Source of the DNA: Geojedonia sp051814705 | GTDB lineage: Bacteria > Bacteroidota > Bacteroidia > Flavobacteriales > Flavobacteriaceae | Direction: 5' to 3' | Assembly (NCBI GenBank): GCA_051814705.1 | Contig: JBPWQW010000001.1 | Span: forward strand, 62,001 to 126,000 | Length of the DNA: 64,000 nt | Shown: positions 33,369 through 42,376 of the stretch, in pieces | Layout of the letters: every line of letters starts with the position of its first letter | Position numbering within the stretch: position 1 is the stretch's first letter | Made by a program: the position numbers and the translations under genes | Notes under the pieces: model-generated | Databases searched by the model: none | Told to the model about the DNA's origin: nothing | What the model saw: the letters and a program-made list of their open reading frames with translations, nothing else

Positions 33369-33776
33369 TTAAATTATATCGGCGAGCGACTTATTATTAA
33401 AGATGTGGAGGGTACTATCCCTAACTTCGGCCATGAGATGATGAACGGCGCAGAGTTTTTCATCTGGGCAATCATCACATGTTTCATAAAAATTTAAACT
33501 TACACATGGCAGCATCGCTATAGGTCCTTCAAGGATCCTCATTATTGCGGACATTTTAATGTCCTTTGGGTCTTTTAAAAGATAGTATCCACCACCTTTT
33601 CCTTTTTTAGAACCCAAAAAACCATTTTTTTTAAGAGTCAATAAAATACTCTCCAAAAATTTTTGTGATATGTTTTCACTTTTTGAAATAACCCCAATTT
33701 GAACCGGATTATTATGTTCCAGTCTGGCAAGATAGGTTAGTGCCTTTAGGCCGTATTTCGTTTTATTGGAAATCAT
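33369..33776 (-). CDS. Rrf2-family transcriptional regulator
   Basis: This 135-residue winged-helix protein has an N-terminus, KTKYGLKALTYLARLE, and a recognition region, GSKKGKGGGYYLLKDP, both typical of Rrf2. Cys91, Cys100, Cys103 and Cys109 lie in the loop that binds iron-sulfur clusters in IscR and related members, so redox or Fe-S sensing is possible. Gene order suggests it controls the cysH operon through the palindrome at 33293, like CymR in sulfur metabolism. That role is inferred. Confidence 0.88.
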   Translation of the reverse strand: MISNKTKYGLKALTYLARLEHNNPVQIGVISKSENISQKFLESILLTLKKNGFLGSKKGKGGGYYLLKDPKDIKMSAIMRILEGPIAMLPCVSLNFYETCDDCPDEKLCAVHHLMAEVRDSTLHIFNNKSLADII

Positions 33777-33781
33777 AAGCC

Positions 33782-33789
33782 AAAGATAC
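33782..33789 (-). promoter_or_regulatory. Promoter -7 box of the Rrf2 gene
   Basis: TATCTTTG lies five bases before the ATG, implying a nearly leaderless transcript. Confidence 0.4.
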
Positions 33790-33884
33790 TTAAATTATCT
33801 TTTCATTCTAAAGCCTGTTTTAAATCGACAACGGAATCTTCAACATATAAATCCCTTCATACTCCTCCTTTCTTTGGCCATTTG

Positions 33885-34955
33885 TTAATTATCCTCCTTC
33901 GCATGATATTTGACCCCACGACCAGAACCCGTAGTTAAAATCAATCCTTCTTTAAGCAAATATTGTAAGTCCTTTTTTAAGGTGTTCCTTGAGTATCTTG
34001 ATAAATCAATAACTAAATCCTTCACCTGAACAATCTTATTTTGGTCAATATAGGTCAATACTTCCTTTTGTCTGGCATTGGTGTTAGTCTCTAGGTTGTT
34101 GTATGTCTCATACTTTACCTTTAGCTTCTCGGTGATGTTAATTAAACAATCCAAAAAGAAAATTACCCATTTATCTAGCTTTTCCTTTTCAGTTTTTCGA
34201 TGTTTTTGTGTTTCCATGAGTACGCGATAGTACATATCCTTTCTGTTTTCAATAACATGCTCAAATGAAACATATTCCACAAAATTATAACCTTGTTTGA
34301 GCAAGAATAAAGTTGTAAGTAACCTTGATAATCTGCCATTTCCATCTTGGTATGGATGTATCGATAAAAATTCGTATACAAAGATTGCAGTAATTAGTAC
34401 GGGATGGAATTTCTTTTCTTCCAATTGTAAATTGGTCCATCCTATCAAATCTCGCATTTCGTTGGCTGTCAAGTGAGGTTCTGTGGTGTTAAAAATGACC
34501 TTTTGCTCACCATTGGGATAATTTGCCACCAACTGATTTGATAAGTTTTTATATTTTCCTTTATGACGTTGGTCTTTACTGCTATATTTCAAAAGCATCG
34601 CATGCAATTGATGCATATAACGTTCTGATATTTCGAAATCTAGATATTGTTCAAGTATTAATTCCAAAGCCTCATAATAACCAACGACTTCTTGTTCTTC
34701 TCTTTTATCGAGTTTGTTTATTTGAACTGATTTAAGAAGTCTTTTCACTTCTTCATCTGTAAGCATTGCCCCCTCAATTCTCGTGGATGATCCGATACTT
34801 TGTATGGTGGCCATGTCCCGCAATTCCTTAAGATAGCGTTTCTCCTTATTCTCTATGAGTTCCCAACGCCCCTTGAACAAATCCACTTGACTTAACTTTT
34901 GTATGATTTCGAGATAAATCTCTGGATGAAAAGCCATTTTTTTTGAGATATCCAT
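33885..34955 (-). CDS. Fic-domain protein (class II, self-inhibited AMP transferase)
   Basis: This 356-residue protein has an N-terminal inhibitory motif, STRIEG (Ser57-Gly62), as in class II Fic proteins. The catalytic HPYQDGNGR spans residues 200-208. The C-terminal part (about 290-350, TYIDQNKIVQVKDLVID then YSRNTLKKDLQYLL) looks like a winged helix. The family transfers AMP to target proteins or to itself. The winged helix and the duplicated sequence over its start suggest self-regulation. No antitoxin partner is visible, and it interrupts an otherwise sulfur-related gene set. Confidence 0.88.
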   Translation of the reverse strand: MDISKKMAFHPEIYLEIIQKLSQVDLFKGRWELIENKEKRYLKELRDMATIQSIGSSTRIEGAMLTDEEVKRLLKSVQINKLDKREEQEVVGYYEALELILEQYLDFEISERYMHQLHAMLLKYSSKDQRHKGKYKNLSNQLVANYPNGEQKVIFNTTEPHLTANEMRDLIGWTNLQLEEKKFHPVLITAIFVYEFLSIHPYQDGNGRLSRLLTTLFLLKQGYNFVEYVSFEHVIENRKDMYYRVLMETQKHRKTEKEKLDKWVIFFLDCLINITEKLKVKYETYNNLETNTNARQKEVLTYIDQNKIVQVKDLVIDLSRYSRNTLKKDLQYLLKEGLILTTGSGRGVKYHAKEDN

Positions 34956-35038
34956 TTTTTATCCAATTTTATCCAATTACAAATATATACAAATAATTTA
35001 TTGAATATATCCATTTTTTATCCAATTTTATCCAATTA
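34948..35038. repeat. Duplicated 32-bp block at the fic start, with ATCCAATT direct repeats
   Basis: The same 32 bases occur at 34948-34979 and 35007-35038, 59 bases apart. Each copy holds two tandem ATCCAATT units spaced ten bases, one helical turn. The downstream copy covers the fic ribosome-binding region and first codons. Confidence 0.7.
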
Positions 35039-35039
35039 G

Positions 35040-35320
35040 TAAAATGAGATAATTTTATCTTTTAAAGTAAAACCTAGTTTAAATATGATTTTACCAATTC
35101 TTGTACCATTATCTCTAGGTAATATTCCCTATATTCACAATGCAACAGGCACGAAACCAGGAGTTTTCCCACTACGAAGATTTGCTTTACTAAGTGAAAT
35201 TTTATTGTGTTTTGAGGTGTGTTTAACACCAGCTACAAACTAATGGGAAAAGCAATCCAATCATGGTTTGTTGTCCAGTTCAAAAGATTGCTTCGGCTAT
35301 TCTTCCCTCGTAATGACAGT
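35040..35320. other. Intergenic stretch between fic and metZ
   Basis: No coding frame or RNA gene is recognised. The end (35282-35318) is a copy of the common aGATTGCTTCG...CGTAATGACA dispersed repeat. The rest is A/T-rich with no clear structure. Confidence 0.5.
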
Positions 35321-36490
35321 CTAATTTAAAGCCTGTTTCAAATCAATAATAATATCGTCAACATGTTCCAAACCAACAGAAACACGCACCAAACCATCGC
35401 TAATTCCAACCTCCAATCGGTCTGCTTCACTCAACTTACTATGTGTTGTCGAGGCTGGGTGGGTGACAATGGTTCTTGTATCCCCCAAATTGGCTGACAA
35501 CGAGCACATGTTAATAGTGTTTAAAAATTTTCGTCCGGCTTCAATCCCACCTTTAATTTCAAAAGCCACAACATTACCACCTTGTTTCATTTGCTTTTTG
35601 GCAATCTCATATTGTGGGTGCGATTTTAAAAACGGATATTTTACAAAGGAAACTTGATCGTGAGCCTCCAAAAATTCAGCAACTTTTAATGCGTTTTCAC
35701 AATGTCTGTCCACTCGAACAGCCAAGGTTTCTAAACTTTTGGACAGCACCCAAGCATTAAAGGGTGATAAAGCAGGACCTGTATTTCGAGAGAACAAATA
35801 AATTTCTCGTATGAGATCGGAACTTCCTACGGTAACTCCCCCTAAAACGCGACCCTGCCCATCGATGAGTTTGGTAGCTGAATGAATGACCAAATGGGCA
35901 CCAAATTGTATTGGGTTTTGTAAATAAGGCGTAGCAAAGCAATTATCTATAATTAATAGTAAATTATGTTTTTTGGCAATGCTTCCCAACAATTCCAAAT
36001 CCAATATATCCACGGCAGGATTGGTAGGTGTTTCTGCGTATATTATCTTGGTATTGGGCTTGATCAAACTCTCTATTTTATCTACTTCATTGACCTTGAA
36101 ATAACTGGTTTCTATATTCCATTTGGGCAAAAACTTGGTAAATAAAGTATGTGTTGAACCAAATATGCTTCGCGCTGAAACAATATGATCGCCAGAATTC
36201 AATAAGGCCGCAAAGGTTGAAAACACTGCCGACATACCCGTAGCATATGCAAAACCTGCTTCAGCACCTTCAAGCTTGCAAATTTTATCTACAAATTCTG
36301 AAGTATTTGGGTTTGTAAATCGGCTATAAATGTTACGCTTCTTTTCTTCTGTAAAGGACGCTCGCATATCCTCGGCGTCTTCAAAAACAAAACTGGAAGT
36401 CAAAAACAAAGGTGTTGAATGTTCCAAAAATTGTGTATGCTCTAATTGTGTGCGAATGGCGTCGGTTTCAAAATGTTTTTCTTTACTCAT
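35321..36490 (-). CDS. metZ: O-succinylhomoserine/O-acetylhomoserine sulfhydrylase (Cys/Met metabolism PLP enzyme)
   Basis: This 389-residue enzyme of the cystathionine gamma-synthase family has the PLP lysine in HSATKLIDGQGRVLGG, and also YSRFTNPNTSEF and AETPTNPAVDILDL. It follows the MetX-aspartokinase gene, so it most likely uses the O-acylhomoserine made there plus sulfide to form homocysteine. Cystathionine gamma-synthase activity cannot be excluded. Its first codons (MSKEKHFET) are also present, in copied form, in each unit of the upstream tandem array. Confidence 0.88.
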   Translation of the reverse strand: MSKEKHFETDAIRTQLEHTQFLEHSTPLFLTSSFVFEDAEDMRASFTEEKKRNIYSRFTNPNTSEFVDKICKLEGAEAGFAYATGMSAVFSTFAALLNSGDHIVSARSIFGSTHTLFTKFLPKWNIETSYFKVNEVDKIESLIKPNTKIIYAETPTNPAVDILDLELLGSIAKKHNLLLIIDNCFATPYLQNPIQFGAHLVIHSATKLIDGQGRVLGGVTVGSSDLIREIYLFSRNTGPALSPFNAWVLSKSLETLAVRVDRHCENALKVAEFLEAHDQVSFVKYPFLKSHPQYEIAKKQMKQGGNVVAFEIKGGIEAGRKFLNTINMCSLSANLGDTRTIVTHPASTTHSKLSEADRLEVGISDGLVRVSVGLEHVDDIIIDLKQALN

Positions 36491-36579
36491 GATTATTTAT
36501 TTTTTTGCCACGAATTCACGAATATTATTCCTTAAAAATCATTCGTGTATTGGTGGCTGTTTACATTATTTCATTAATC

Positions 36580-36681
36580 TTAATTTATATGTTTTGAAAG
36601 TCTTAAAATGCGACCAAAATTGCTGAATATTCCAATTGGACTTCTACGGAAGAGGGTTCCAAAATGTTTTTCTTTACTCAT
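36580..36681 (-). other. Chimeric micro-ORF 1 in the tandem array, 33 aa
   Basis: It starts with the metZ codons MSKEKHF and ends with the metX-thrA C-terminus ILRLSKHIN. It arises from unit duplication; whether it is translated is unknown. Confidence 0.4.
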
Positions 36682-36769
36682 GATTATTTATTTTTTTGCC
36701 ACGAATTCACTAATATTATTCCTTAAAAATCATTCATGTATTAGTGGCTGTTTTAGTACTTCATTAATC

Positions 36770-36871
36770 TTAATTTATATGTTTTGAAAGTCTTAAAATG
36801 CGACCAAAATTGCTGAATATTTCAATTGGACTTCTACGGAAGATGGTTTCAAAATGTTTTTCTTTACTCAT
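36770..36871 (-). other. Chimeric micro-ORF 2 in the tandem array, 33 aa
   Basis: Same layout as the first micro-ORF with three substitutions (MSKEKHFETIFRRSPIEIF and so on). Its frame has stayed open despite divergence. Confidence 0.4.
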
Positions 36872-36959
36872 GATTATTTATTTTTTTGCCACGAATTCAC
36901 GAATATTATTCCTTAAAAATCATTCGTGTATTAGTGGCTGTTTTAGTACTACATTAATC

Positions 36960-39900
36960 TTAATTTATATGTTTTGAAAGTCTCAAAATATCTCCAAAAA
37001 CCCCTCTGGCCGTCACCTCAGCTCCAGCTCCAGCGCCTTGAATCACAATGGGTTGTTCCCCATAAGATTCTGTAAATATTTCAAAAATGGCGTCCGATCC
37101 TTTGACATGACCAAGTGTACTGTCTTCAGGGATAGACACCAGTTTAACTTCCAAATTACCTTTGTCTTTCGATAAATCGCCCGATAAATCTCCTATATAT
37201 CTCAAGACATGACCTTCTTTTTGTTGTTCTTTTAACTTTTGATATTGTTCATCCAACACCTGCAATTGTTGCAAAAAGTCTTCCCTTGGAATGTTTTGAT
37301 AGGCTTCGGGGATTAAATTTTCAATAGACACATCCTCAAATTCGTTATGCAAATCCAATTCCCTAGCCAAAATCAACAACTTTCTTGCTACGTCATTTCC
37401 AGAAAAGTCTTCCCGTGGATCGGGTTCTGTAAACCCTTTATCAATCGTCTCTTGTATAACAGCACTGAAGGACCTATCCTGAACAGAAAAATTATTGAAC
37501 AAATAACTCAAGGTGCCAGAAAACACGCCTCTAATTCGAGTAATATTCTCACCTGATTCATGTAATAAGGTTATGGTATCGATTAAAGGCAAACCTGCTC
37601 CCACCGTGGTTTCATATAAATAATTTTTATTGTTTTCCTTGAGTTTTTCCCTTAACACGGTATAAAACGAATGTGAAATGGTATTGGCTATTTTATTCGA
37701 TGAGACCAGATCAAAACCGTCTTCAATCAATGGAATATAGTTTTGGTAAAAATCGGAACTTGCCGTATTGTCTACAGCAATTAGATTTTCTAGATGATGT
37801 GTTTTCGCATAGTCAATAATATCCTGAAGCACATAGGGTTTGGACTCTTGATTTAGGTCGTCTTTCCAGTGTTTGGAAATCCCATTTTTATTAAATACAA
37901 CCTTTTTTGAATTGGCAATGGCGAATACATTTAAGTTGATCCCTTTTCGTCTTTCAATTTCATCTTTAGACTTTAAAATCTGATTGATCAGTGCACCTCC
38001 AACCAAACCATGGCCAAATATGGCAATGTTGATTTTTTTTGAAATATCAAAAATCTCACCATGAATAACATTTACGGCTTTATGCAACTGGTCTTTTTTG
38101 ACTACCAAACTTACATTTCTGCCTGTTACCGTATTATTGAAAAGTAAGGGCGTAATTTGGTTTCTAATAAGAGCATTAAAAGGTTTATGAAACGAACTCA
38201 ACTCGATACCAATAATAGAAATAACAGAGACATCGTCAATGATTCCAATTTTATTGACATCCTGAGTATAAAAATCAGTTTCGAATTCACGTTCTAAAGC
38301 AATAACGGCCAAAGTAGCTTTGCTGGCGTCAATAATTAAACCAATACCGCGTTCTGAAGAGCCTTGTGAAATAATACTCACACTAATATTATGATTGCTC
38401 AAAACCCTAAATATTCTGGCATCCACACCCACTTTACCTAATAATCCCCGGCCTTCCAAATTCAATAAGGCAACATCGTCCAAAACAGATAAGGAGGTCA
38501 CTTCTTTTGAACTTGTTTTTGCCGTGATTAGAGTGCCCTCGTCATCTGGATTAAAGGTATTTAAAATACGAAGGTTGATGTTTTTTTCTACCAATGGAAT
38601 AATGGTTTTGGCATGCAAAAGCTTCGTTCCAAAATTGGCCAGTTCATTGGCTTCATTAAAAGACAATTCCCTAATCTTTTGCGCCCCTGGCACCAACTCG
38701 GGATTGGCTGTATACAGACCATTGACGTGTGTGTAATTTTGCAACTCTTCGGCATCCAAATAATTGGCTAGTAAAGCGGCAGAATAATTACTACCGTTAC
38801 GCCCCAAGGTTGTTGTTTCGTTATTTAAGTTTGAACCAATAAATCCAGTTACGATATTTACCGTTGACCCATTAAAAGTTTTAAAATGGTTTACAACATT
38901 TTCTTTTGACAGGTTTTGAATGGGCTTGGAGTTATTATAATCGCCTTCAGTTTTAATCAAATTTCTAGAATCGGTAGCATTGGCTTTAATACCTTCATTT
39001 TTCAAGAGATTTGCGATCAACTTAACAGCCAATAATTCACCATAAGACAAAACTTCACTTTCAATTTTGTCACTATAATCCCCCAATAACCTGACGCCTT
39101 CAAACAAATTTTGCAAAGCAGAAAATTCGTCATCAAAATCTATGTCTTTTAAGGGTTGAATTTGATAGCTTTTAAAGGCTAAAAAATCGTCTCGATAATC
39201 CTTCTTCTTTGAAGCCTTCTTCAATAAAGCTTCAAGCTCATCAGTCGCATTACCCCGTGCCGAAACGACAACTGCAATTTTTTCTCCTTCCTCAACTTTC
39301 TTCTTAATAATTGAAATTGTTCGTTCTAGACCTTCTCCATTGGCCAAGGATTTCCCTCCAAACTTTAATATTTTCATTCTTTTGTGCACCGAATTAGGTC
39401 TAAAAATAGGTTCAATAATTTTTTCCATTTGTTCAAATTCAATCAAAAAAGCATCATGTCCGTGATCCGAATTGATTTCGCTATAAGTTACATTGGGATG
39501 TGTCAAGGCTAATTTTTTTTGAGTTTCCCTATTTTCTTCCGCCGTAAAAAACAAATCGGAATCCACGCCAATTATGGCAATATTTGATTTAATGATATCC
39601 AGAATATTAACATGATAGCCTCTGCCTTTTGTGACATCAATAGTCCTAAGCAACTGGTTCATTAATTTATAAGCCGACAGTTGAAAGCGTTCTTGCAATT
39701 TATTACCGTGGTGTAACAGCCAACTTTCCACATTAAAAATGGCCAAATCGTCATTTTTACTGCGCTGAAAGCGTTCCTTAAATGACTTAGGGGTCCTGTA
39801 GCATAACATGGCGTGCATTCTGGCATCATGAACAGGATTATTGGAATTGGTCAAAAATTGCTCTTGAATTTGGCAATTGGCGATGAGCCAATCGGTGGAC

Positions 39901-40355
39901 TTCCAATCGGTAGCCACAGGAATGAGATGCTCTGATAATTTGGGTGATAATACAGCCATTTCCCAGGCAATGCCGCCGCCTAATGATCCGCCAATTAAAG
40001 CAAATAGTGTATTGATTTTTAATTGCTCCAATCCTAACAAAAAGAGCTTTGCAATATCTCTTGCAATAAAATCCTTATAGTTTTCAATCACAAAACCATC
40101 ATAACCATTGCCGGGTATATTAAAAGCCAAAACGGTATAAACTTTAGTGTCTATCACCTTATCCTCACCTATCAAGTCCAACCACCAACCGTTTTTTCCG
40201 GCAACGTTGCTATTTCCCGTAAGCGCGTGATTTACCATCACAATTGGAGCCTCGTGCAATGGTCTTCCAAAGGTCTCATAAGACAATTGAATAGGCATCC
40301 GCACTCCACTTTCTAGAGTAAAATTTTCAATTGATATATATTTAAGTGTCTTCAT
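36960..40355 (-). CDS. Trifunctional MetX - aspartate kinase - homoserine dehydrogenase fusion
   Basis: This single open frame has 1131 codons. Residues 1 to about 325 form a homoserine O-acyltransferase of the MetX alpha/beta-hydrolase fold: nucleophile Ser124 in GGSLGGG, acidic VDSDLF near 265, His300 in DHGHDAFL. From Met327, aspartate kinase follows (MKILKFGGKSLANGEG), then ACT domains (about 640-790). Homoserine dehydrogenase starts near 800 (AIFGHGLVGGAL). One chain thus covers aspartate to aspartyl phosphate, semialdehyde to homoserine, and homoserine activation for methionine. A SAM-I riboswitch lies upstream. Confidence 0.9.
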   Translation of the reverse strand: MKTLKYISIENFTLESGVRMPIQLSYETFGRPLHEAPIVMVNHALTGNSNVAGKNGWWLDLIGEDKVIDTKVYTVLAFNIPGNGYDGFVIENYKDFIARDIAKLFLLGLEQLKINTLFALIGGSLGGGIAWEMAVLSPKLSEHLIPVATDWKSTDWLIANCQIQEQFLTNSNNPVHDARMHAMLCYRTPKSFKERFQRSKNDDLAIFNVESWLLHHGNKLQERFQLSAYKLMNQLLRTIDVTKGRGYHVNILDIIKSNIAIIGVDSDLFFTAEENRETQKKLALTHPNVTYSEINSDHGHDAFLIEFEQMEKIIEPIFRPNSVHKRMKILKFGGKSLANGEGLERTISIIKKKVEEGEKIAVVVSARGNATDELEALLKKASKKKDYRDDFLAFKSYQIQPLKDIDFDDEFSALQNLFEGVRLLGDYSDKIESEVLSYGELLAVKLIANLLKNEGIKANATDSRNLIKTEGDYNNSKPIQNLSKENVVNHFKTFNGSTVNIVTGFIGSNLNNETTTLGRNGSNYSAALLANYLDAEELQNYTHVNGLYTANPELVPGAQKIRELSFNEANELANFGTKLLHAKTIIPLVEKNINLRILNTFNPDDEGTLITAKTSSKEVTSLSVLDDVALLNLEGRGLLGKVGVDARIFRVLSNHNISVSIISQGSSERGIGLIIDASKATLAVIALEREFETDFYTQDVNKIGIIDDVSVISIIGIELSSFHKPFNALIRNQITPLLFNNTVTGRNVSLVVKKDQLHKAVNVIHGEIFDISKKINIAIFGHGLVGGALINQILKSKDEIERRKGINLNVFAIANSKKVVFNKNGISKHWKDDLNQESKPYVLQDIIDYAKTHHLENLIAVDNTASSDFYQNYIPLIEDGFDLVSSNKIANTISHSFYTVLREKLKENNKNYLYETTVGAGLPLIDTITLLHESGENITRIRGVFSGTLSYLFNNFSVQDRSFSAVIQETIDKGFTEPDPREDFSGNDVARKLLILARELDLHNEFEDVSIENLIPEAYQNIPREDFLQQLQVLDEQYQKLKEQQKEGHVLRYIGDLSGDLSKDKGNLEVKLVSIPEDSTLGHVKGSDAIFEIFTESYGEQPIVIQGAGAGAEVTARGVFGDILRLSKHIN

Positions 40356-40410
40356 TTAAAAATAAAAAAATACAGCCAAGGGTGCTTAAAAAAAGCGACT
40401 TAAATGAAGA
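40349..40410 (-). promoter_or_regulatory. Start-codon-sequestering inverted repeat of metX-thrA
   Basis: TCTTCATTTAA (40410-40400) pairs perfectly over 11 bases with TTAAATGAAGA (40359-40349). That arm contains the ATG at 40355. The loop is about 40 bases. Confidence 0.65.
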
Positions 40411-40412
40411 TG

Positions 40413-40450
40413 TTAAAAAGAAAAAGGGAATTACAACTAATTGTGTAATT
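40413..40450 (-). terminator. Possible weak terminator in the metX-thrA leader
   Basis: AATTACA and TGTAATT arms (40450-40444 and 40435-40429) are followed on the minus strand by CCCTTTTTCTTTTT. The stem is short and A/T-rich. Confidence 0.35.
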
Positions 40451-40456
40451 ACATTT

Positions 40457-40568
40457 TGTTATCTATCCAAATACCAATAGGTAATTAAGTAGAATTTAGC
40501 ACCTTCTTTATGACTAAAGGGTTGCTAAGGTTTCAATGGGTCTAATCCCTCCACCTTTCTCGATAACA
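40457..40568 (-). ncRNA. SAM-I (S-box) riboswitch upstream of metX-thrA
   Basis: P1 strands TGTTATC (40568-40562) and GATAACA (40463-40457) enclose GAGGGATTAGACCC, TTGAAACCTTAGCAACCC and GGTGCTAAATTC. The core is almost identical to the metH aptamer, with a different variable stem. Confidence 0.92.
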
Positions 40569-40682
40569 TTTCAATAAGTGTTTGAACTTTGTATGCGCAA
40601 ATATAGTCTCGGAAAAATTTAATATCCAAATATTCCTTGACTTTTTTCTAAAGTTTTTGAAATTATTGTAGAAATCCTAAAA

Positions 40683-42233
40683 TCACTGGGCCTTTTTTAG
40701 GAGATATTTAGTTCTTATAATTTCGTCGACCGCTTTATTTTCAATTTTACTTTCGAGCCAAGAAATAATGTCTAGGTACAGAAAAGCACGACGTTCATAC
40801 GGATGGTCTTCATATTGTCTTAACTTTTCTAGAAGATCTTTAAAGGCGTTTTTAAGTTCATGTGGGTAAATATCCTGAAGCCCTTTAATGAATTTTATCA
40901 TTTCTTTTTGTACTTCGTGCAAGTCATTCATTTTAATTAAAAACTTGTAGGTGCTCTTCAATAAAGATTCGAGATGATAATCCAAACCAGCCTCATAATG
41001 CGAAACCAAATTTAAAACCCTTGAAAAACACAACAAATCTTCTCGCATGGTCAAAGTTTTGTTAGAAATAATTTTATCCAAATAACCAATACACTCTTTA
41101 TTGTTTCCGGCACCAAAATGTAGGCAAGCAAATTTGTAATAAAACGTCATGATGTGATGCTCATCTATCCTGTTTTTAAACTTTTGTAATTCGGTTTCCA
41201 TAATAGGGATTAGGTCCAACCCTTCATTAAAACTACCATCAATAAAATGAAGATTTATCTTGTTTAAGTTTATATACAGAAAGGACAAAGATTTCACATT
41301 TTCATTTCTAGGGAACGTAGCTACTTTAACAATGTTCTCTAATTTGAGCAATGCCGATTCAAATTTTTCTTTATCATTCAACAAAAATAAAGTCTCTAAC
41401 AAATAATTATTTCCTTGAAGAAAAAAAACGGGATTGAGTTGGATCATTTGGGGTTGTTCATTAAACAAATCGACCCATTTTGAAGCGTATTTAAAACAAT
41501 TTCGAAAATCCTGCATTAAAAAACTATACCACAACCGTGCTTTATACAGCCATAATTTCTCTCTAAATCCAAGCTCTTTTATGGTATATTTTGGGAGTCT
41601 TTTATTAAAATAATCGGTAATAATGGTCGCCTCCTTTTCATTTTTCGCATATCCCGTTTTAAGAAAAATACCATATAGCTGCAACGATAAATTGGACAGT
41701 TTACTGGTAATCACATTTAACTTGCTCAACTCTTTCGCCTGTATAGACAATTCGTCTGCCCTACTACTAATACTTCTAGTTATGTATTGGGACTCGATGA
41801 CCTTTTCGAGTTCTACAATTTCATAGGCGGGATTTTTTTCTTCATTTACTATGGCCGTCTCTTTAGCCTTATCAAGAATTTTCAAACTTTGTTTGTATAA
41901 TCCTTTATGGTACAAGATTGAAGCAAAATCCAACTGTTCCCTAATTTGGGAACGGATGTTTTGGTGAAGCGGATTGAGCTTTAAACTTATTAAAATTTGT
42001 TTATACAAATGTGCTTTGACATTTGCCAATTGTTGTTTTTTTACGATCCCACTTTTAATAATAGCAACCTCATCATACACATTTGTCTTGTCCAAAAGGT
42101 TAAATAAATTCAAAAATTTGGAGTCTGTATTGACATCCAATCGTCCAACATATAATTTAAATTGTCGCTTTTCAGATTTGGTCAATGATTTTATGAGTAA
42201 AAATAGATTGTCTTTTTGGTCTTTAGTTATCAA
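40683..42233 (-). CDS. Conserved Bacteroidota helical (TPR-like) protein of unknown function
   Basis: This 516-residue, nearly all-helical protein starts KDNLFLLIKSLTKSEKRQFKLY, a motif seen at the start of a widespread flavobacterial family. The remainder resembles degenerate TPR repeats (ASILYHKGLYKQSLKILDKA). There is no signal peptide. The start codon is TTG: an in-frame stop lies just upstream and no ATG is available near the conserved N-terminus. It is divergent from leuA and shares no operon. Confidence 0.75.
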   Translation of the reverse strand: MITKDQKDNLFLLIKSLTKSEKRQFKLYVGRLDVNTDSKFLNLFNLLDKTNVYDEVAIIKSGIVKKQQLANVKAHLYKQILISLKLNPLHQNIRSQIREQLDFASILYHKGLYKQSLKILDKAKETAIVNEEKNPAYEIVELEKVIESQYITRSISSRADELSIQAKELSKLNVITSKLSNLSLQLYGIFLKTGYAKNEKEATIITDYFNKRLPKYTIKELGFREKLWLYKARLWYSFLMQDFRNCFKYASKWVDLFNEQPQMIQLNPVFFLQGNNYLLETLFLLNDKEKFESALLKLENIVKVATFPRNENVKSLSFLYINLNKINLHFIDGSFNEGLDLIPIMETELQKFKNRIDEHHIMTFYYKFACLHFGAGNNKECIGYLDKIISNKTLTMREDLLCFSRVLNLVSHYEAGLDYHLESLLKSTYKFLIKMNDLHEVQKEMIKFIKGLQDIYPHELKNAFKDLLEKLRQYEDHPYERRAFLYLDIISWLESKIENKAVDEIIRTKYLLKKAQ

Positions 42234-42376
42234 TGAAAAATAAATTTATATAGTTGATTATCATGCATTTAAAACAATATTTTGTGTTTGAACGTCGTAA
42301 GTTCCCAAAACAAAGTTACGGTATTCTAAAATCAAAATATAATTTAGCTAATTAATTGAAATTTTAAATCATTTAA

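Larger units (their letters stand above)
36464..36990. repeat. 190-bp tandem array spanning the metX-thrA/metZ junction
   Basis: Units begin at 36464, 36655 and 36845; the third is partial and runs into the end of the metX-thrA gene. Each unit carries the metZ start region, a CCACGAATTCACGAAT palindromic repeat and the last codons of metX-thrA. The copies differ at scattered positions. Confidence 0.9.

Noticed and set aside
36491..36960. A third SAM riboswitch upstream of metZ
   Set aside because: No S-box core (AGGGA, GCAACC, GGTGCTAA) occurs there; the region is the tandem array.
36330..36990. The tandem array as a CRISPR array
   Set aside because: Units are 190 bp, the whole unit is repeated with no variable spacers, and each carries gene ends.
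42264..42356. 30-codon ORF upstream of leuA as a possible leucine leader peptide
   Set aside because: Only four Leu codons, not clustered, and no terminator or antiterminator between it and leuA.
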